Made by a program: the position numbers and the translations under genes. A DNA stretch of 11,423 nt, taken from assembly GCA_017883215.1 (NCBI GenBank), contig JADGOA010000082.1:1-11423 (forward strand), read 5' to 3'. How positions within the stretch are numbered: position 1 is the stretch's first letter; the number at the start of each line of letters is the position of its first letter. Of this stretch, positions 5,605 to 11,423 are shown piece after piece. The DNA is from Thermoanaerobaculia bacterium. Its GTDB lineage: Bacteria > Acidobacteriota > Thermoanaerobaculia > Gp7-AA8. The notes beneath the pieces are model-generated. The model worked only from the letters and a program-made list of their open reading frames with translations. It searched no databases and had not been told where the DNA came from.

Positions 5605-6248
5605 TGCGCCGGCTCTTGTTGATCCTCCTGCTCCTGGCGGTCCCCGCCTTCGTTCTCGCGCAGACGCAGTCGCCAACGGGCGTGGCGCACGGGAGCGAGA
5701 AGGCAGGCGCCGAGGCGGCGCACGGCAGCGGGGAGCATGGCGGCGGTCACGAAGGGGCGAAGTTCCTCGGCCTTCCGACGTGGATCTTCAAGCTCGTCAA
5801 CATGCTGTTGTTCATCGGCGTGCTGGGCTGGCTCATCGGAAAGCCGGTGAGGGGCGTGCTCGCTGAGCGGACGGCGGGGATTCAACGAGCCGCGCAGGAA
5901 GCGCGCGAACGCCGTGAAAAGGCGGATCGCGTCGCCGGTGACATTCAGGCGCGCCTGGCCCAGCTCGAGGACGAGCTGCGATCGATCCACCAGCGCGCGG
6001 AACAGGAAGGCGATCGCCAGAAGCGGGAAATGATCGCGGCAGCCGAGGCGGAGGCCGCGCGCATCCTGCAGAACGCCCGGGCGGAAGTCGACAGCCGGCT
6101 GAAGAACGCCAAGAGCGAGTTGACCGAATACGCCGGCCAGCTTGCCAGCGAGCGCGCCGCGCAGCTGCTTCGCGAGCGCATCACGCCCGAGGATCAGGCC
6201 AAGCTGTTCAAGGACAGCCTGACCCAGGTCGAGGAGGTGCGCTCGTGA
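5604..6248 (+). CDS. atpF: F-type ATP synthase subunit b, with N-terminal signal peptide
   Basis: This is the second peripheral-stalk subunit, 214 residues and longer than the usual ~155. It starts with a signal-peptide-like stretch (MRRLLLILLLLAVPAFVLA, cleavage likely after A19), then a Gly/His-rich segment (about 20-52, four histidines) expected outside the membrane. The membrane helix follows (about 60-79, IFKLVNMLLFIGVLGWLIGK), then PVRGVLAER and a long coiled coil. The ATG at 5604 (TGATG overlap with atpF') has GGGAG eight bases upstream; TTG at 5601 is possible but less likely. Its stop overlaps the atpH start (GTGA). Extended, signal-bearing b subunits occur in some lineages with b/b' pairs. 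Confidence 0.9.
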   Translation: MRRLLLILLLLAVPAFVLAQTQSPTGVAHGSEKAGAEAAHGSGEHGGGHEGAKFLGLPTWIFKLVNMLLFIGVLGWLIGKPVRGVLAERTAGIQRAAQEARERREKADRVAGDIQARLAQLEDELRSIHQRAEQEGDRQKREMIAAAEAEAARILQNARAEVDSRLKNAKSELTEYAGQLASERAAQLLRERITPEDQAKLFKDSLTQVEEVRS

Positions 6249-6784
6249 TCGTGCGCCGCTTCGCTCGTCCCTACGCGAAGGCCATCATGGACACCGCCGG
6301 CTCCACGGAAAAGGCAGACGAGATTCGCGCGGACCTTTCGCGTCTGAACGAGGTCCGGAAAAGCTCCGAGGAGCTACGAGACGTGTTCGCCAATCCCGGC
6401 ATCGACGCCGACTCCAAAGTGGCCATCGCCAACTCCATTGCCGAGCGGATCTCGATCTCCGGGATCATGACCAGGAAGGTGATCGAGGTACTGGTCCGGA
6501 ATCACCGCATGAACGATCTCGACGGCATCCTCGACGCCCTGACCTCGTACGTCAACGAGGCCACCAATACTGTAGTGGCGGAAGTCTCCAGCGCGCACGA
6601 GCTATCGAAGGAAGAGCAGGAATCGCTGCGCCGCACCCTGGAGAAGAAATTCGCCAAGCGGGTGGAGATGCGGGTGAAGACCGATCCGGCGCTGCTGGGC
6701 GGTTTCGTGGCCCGGGTGGGCAGCGAGATCTTCGACGCCTCGGTTGCCGGAAAGATCGAGAGATTCAGAACATCTTTGAGTTAA
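6245..6784 (+). CDS. atpH: F-type ATP synthase subunit delta
   Basis: Delta (OSCP) sits on top of F1 and joins it to the b/b' stalk. The 179-residue length is normal. The N-terminal helical domain opens with RRFARPYAKAIMD, a family signature, and the C-terminal domain has TDPALLGGFVARVGSEIFDASVAGKIERFR, the second conserved signature. The start is GTG at 6245, chosen because GAGGAGG lies six bases upstream and the GTGA overlaps the atpF stop, suggesting coupled translation. Confidence 0.95.
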   Translation: MIVRRFARPYAKAIMDTAGSTEKADEIRADLSRLNEVRKSSEELRDVFANPGIDADSKVAIANSIAERISISGIMTRKVIEVLVRNHRMNDLDGILDALTSYVNEATNTVVAEVSSAHELSKEEQESLRRTLEKKFAKRVEMRVKTDPALLGGFVARVGSEIFDASVAGKIERFRTSLS

Positions 6785-6787
6785 TCG

Positions 6788-6814
6788 AATATCGCACAGC
6801 TTTGTGTTGATATT
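6788..6814 (+). promoter_or_regulatory. AT-rich hairpin between atpH and atpA
   Basis: AATATC (6788-6793) pairs with GATATT (6809-6814), and CACA (6795-6798) with TGTG (6803-6806), around a short loop. It occupies most of the 44-base atpH-atpA gap, the largest gap inside the operon. It ends 14 bases before the atpA start, just ahead of a GGGGA ribosome site. No T-run follows, so it is not a standard terminator. It may be an RNA-processing or stability element. Confidence 0.4.
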
Positions 6815-6828
6815 AACGGGGAACCAAA

Positions 6829-8370
<1,542 letters not shown>

Positions 8371-8373
8371 ACC

Positions 8374-9231
8374 ATGCCCAGCACGATCGACATCCGGCGC
8401 CGGATCCGCAGCACGAAGAACACGCAGCAGATCACGAAGGCGATGAAGATGGTCTCCGCGGCCAAGCTGCGCCGCGCCCAGGACCGCATCTTCGCTGCGC
8501 GTCCGTACGCTGCAGCGCTGCGCGAAGTGCTCGCCTCGGTGGCCACGCGCGTCGAGGGGATCTCGCATCCGCTGCTCGAATCGCGCGAAGCCGAGCGCAA
8601 CGTCCTCGTGGTCATCATCACCGCGGACCGTGGCCTCTGCGGCGCGTTCAACACCAACGTCATCCGCGCCGCGGTGAACACCATTCAGGAGCGGGGCTGG
8701 CAGTCGGTGCAGCTGATGCCCATCGGCCGCAAGGCCATCGACTTCTTCAAGCGCCGGCCGTATCCGATCCGTCATTCCGCGCAGCTCGTGAAGGCGCTCT
8801 CGCTCGAGCACGCCCGCGAGATCTCGGTCATGCTCGGCGAAGACTTCACCAGCGGCGCCGCCGACGCGGTCTACGTCGTCTACAACGAGTTCCGCTCGAT
8901 CATGTCGCAGATCGTGCGCGTCGACCGGCTGTTGCCGATCGAGCGCGCCTGGGATCAGAACGCGCCGGCGGTGGAGTACCTCTACGAGCCCGGCCCGGCG
9001 CAGATCCTGGGCGAGCTGCTACCCAAGCACATCGAATATCAGCTCTATCGCGCGCTGCTCGAATCAGCAGCCGCGGAGCAGGGCGCGCGCATGACGGCCA
9101 TGGAAGCCGCCACCAAGAACGCGTCGGACATGATCAGCCACCTGACGCTGACGTACAACCGTATCCGTCAGGCCGCGATCACCAAGGAAATCATCGAAAT
9201 CGTCTCGGGCGCTGCGGCGGCCGAAGGGTAA
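8374..9231 (+). CDS. atpG: F-type ATP synthase subunit gamma
   Basis: Gamma is the central rotor shaft. The 285-residue product has the two long terminal helices that form the coiled coil: N-terminal IRRRIRSTKNTQQITKAMKMVSAAKLRRAQ (as separate conserved turns) and C-terminal AMEAATKNASDMISHLTLTYNRIRQAAITKEI, which includes the family signature. The middle Rossmann-like domain has ITADRGLCGAFNTNV. The start follows the atpA stop after three bases. No good ribosome site is visible, so it probably depends on ribosomes finishing atpA. Confidence 0.97.
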   Translation: MPSTIDIRRRIRSTKNTQQITKAMKMVSAAKLRRAQDRIFAARPYAAALREVLASVATRVEGISHPLLESREAERNVLVVIITADRGLCGAFNTNVIRAAVNTIQERGWQSVQLMPIGRKAIDFFKRRPYPIRHSAQLVKALSLEHAREISVMLGEDFTSGAADAVYVVYNEFRSIMSQIVRVDRLLPIERAWDQNAPAVEYLYEPGPAQILGELLPKHIEYQLYRALLESAAAEQGARMTAMEAATKNASDMISHLTLTYNRIRQAAITKEIIEIVSGAAAAEG

Positions 9232-9247
9232 TTCACGGAGAAAACAG

Positions 9248-10720
<1,473 letters not shown>

Positions 10721-10730
10721 AGGACCAGCA

Positions 10731-11153
10731 ATGGCGGACGTTCTTCCGACGAAGTTCAGACTCACCGTCGTCACGCGCGAGCGCAAGATCATCGACACCG
10801 ACGTCGAAGAAGTGCTGCTGCCCGCCTACGACGGCGAGATCGGCGTTCTTCCCGGCCACACGCCGCTCCTGACGACGCTTCGGATCGGCGTGATGCGGTA
10901 CCGTGCCGGCAACGCCGTCGAGCGAATCGTGCTGTCGTGGGGCTTCGCGGAAGTTCTTCCCGATCGGGTGATCGTTCTCGCCGAGCGCGGCGTCCTGCCG
11001 TCGGAGATCGACTACACGGCGGTGGAGGCGGAGCGCGCGGCGGCAGAGAAGGAGTTAGCGTATCTGTCGTCGCAAGATCCCGAGTTCGCAATCGTGGAAG
11101 GGCGCCTCGAGGAATCGGTGGCGTTGATCAGCGTCCACCGGGATTTTCTTTGA
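10731..11153 (+). CDS. atpC: F-type ATP synthase subunit epsilon
   Basis: Epsilon binds gamma and the c-ring and can inhibit ATP hydrolysis. The 140-residue product has the N-terminal beta-sandwich (FRLTVVTRERKIIDTDVEEVLLPAYDGEIG in separate strands, then VLPGHTPLLT) and the C-terminal helical hairpin (YTAVEAERAAAEKELAYL onward). AGAGGA lies six bases before the ATG. It is the last ATP synthase gene here. No clear terminator follows. Confidence 0.96.
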   Translation: MADVLPTKFRLTVVTRERKIIDTDVEEVLLPAYDGEIGVLPGHTPLLTTLRIGVMRYRAGNAVERIVLSWGFAEVLPDRVIVLAERGVLPSEIDYTAVEAERAAAEKELAYLSSQDPEFAIVEGRLEESVALISVHRDFL

Positions 11154-11275
11154 CCGGCGGGTCGCACGGACGGCGCGAAGCGGAGAGATGATAGAAGTCG
11201 GACGGCGGGCGCTTGTTCTCAGCGGCCTCGTCCTTGCATTCATCGCGGCGGTCACTTCATTATCCCGGAGCATCG

Positions 11276-11423
11276 ATGGAACCGTGGCTGGAAAGCTTCG
11301 CGCGGACGAACTTTGTCCGCAGTGCTGATACTGCGCACGATCTGAAGACACCACTCAACGTGGCAGTCCTCAATCTCGAGCTGCTGCGGATGCGCGTGCG
11401 CAGGCTCATCGACGGTGCCGAGG
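11276..11423 (+). CDS. Histidine kinase-like protein, 5' part only
   Basis: The frame starts at an ATG with GGAG five bases upstream and runs off the window. In the 49 visible residues, HDLKTPLNVAVLNLELL (from H21) matches the phospho-accepting H-box of the HisKA (DHp) domain, where H21 would be the phosphorylated histidine. No sensor or membrane segment precedes it, so the protein would be a cytosolic kinase (or a bare phosphotransfer/dimerisation protein) with only about 20 residues ahead of the H-box. In-frame TTG codons at 11213 and 11234 could extend it slightly; a TAG at 11192 bounds the frame. The ATPase domain would lie beyond the edge. Confidence 0.65.
   Translation, partial: MEPWLESFARTNFVRSADTAHDLKTPLNVAVLNLELLRMRVRRLIDGAE

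Noticed and set aside
11188..11328. A 46-residue frame with one hydrophobic stretch and a CPQC end
   Set aside because: Its GGAG lies too close to the ATG, it overlaps the better-supported kinase start by 53 bases, and nothing about it is recognisable; a real small membrane protein is not excluded.

Overview
The window is a GC-rich bacterial chromosomal segment. It carries a housekeeping block (rsmG, parA, parB, bactofilin; then most of an F-type ATP synthase operon) with one insertion sequence at its left end. Two ATP synthase b-type subunits ahead of delta, a b subunit with a cleavable-looking signal peptide, the parAB-bactofilin linkage and the style of the proteins suggest Acidobacteriota or a neighbouring lineage. 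That placement is my inference and no rRNA or other marker is present to fix it.

Layout. Bases 1-212 hold a possible gene tail and a strong REP-like palindrome. Bases 213-1694 are an IS110-family element of the IS1111 type: transposase on the minus strand, a short leader, a roughly 280-base non-coding tail downstream of the gene, and 10-bp subterminal inverted repeats. Removing 213-1694 rejoins a perfect 31-bp inverted repeat, which fixes the element's ends to the base and shows it landed inside the palindrome at a CT dinucleotide. The non-coding tail contains a hairpin whose loop carries a nine-base match across the insertion point, as expected of a guide (seekRNA or bridge RNA).

Bases 1859-4420 (+) are rsmG-parA-parB-bactofilin with ATGA overlaps at two junctions and a near-consensus parS site in the last codons of rsmG. 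ParA, ParB and parS form the chromosome segregation system; the bactofilin may be a scaffold for it. A minus-strand YkgJ-like cysteine-cluster protein (4483-5046) separates this from the ATP synthase operon.

Bases 5170-11153 (+) encode b', b, delta, alpha, gamma, beta and epsilon in that order, tightly packed. Subunits a (atpB) and c (atpE) are absent, so the proton channel genes must lie elsewhere. The window ends inside a gene whose product starts almost directly with a histidine kinase H-box.
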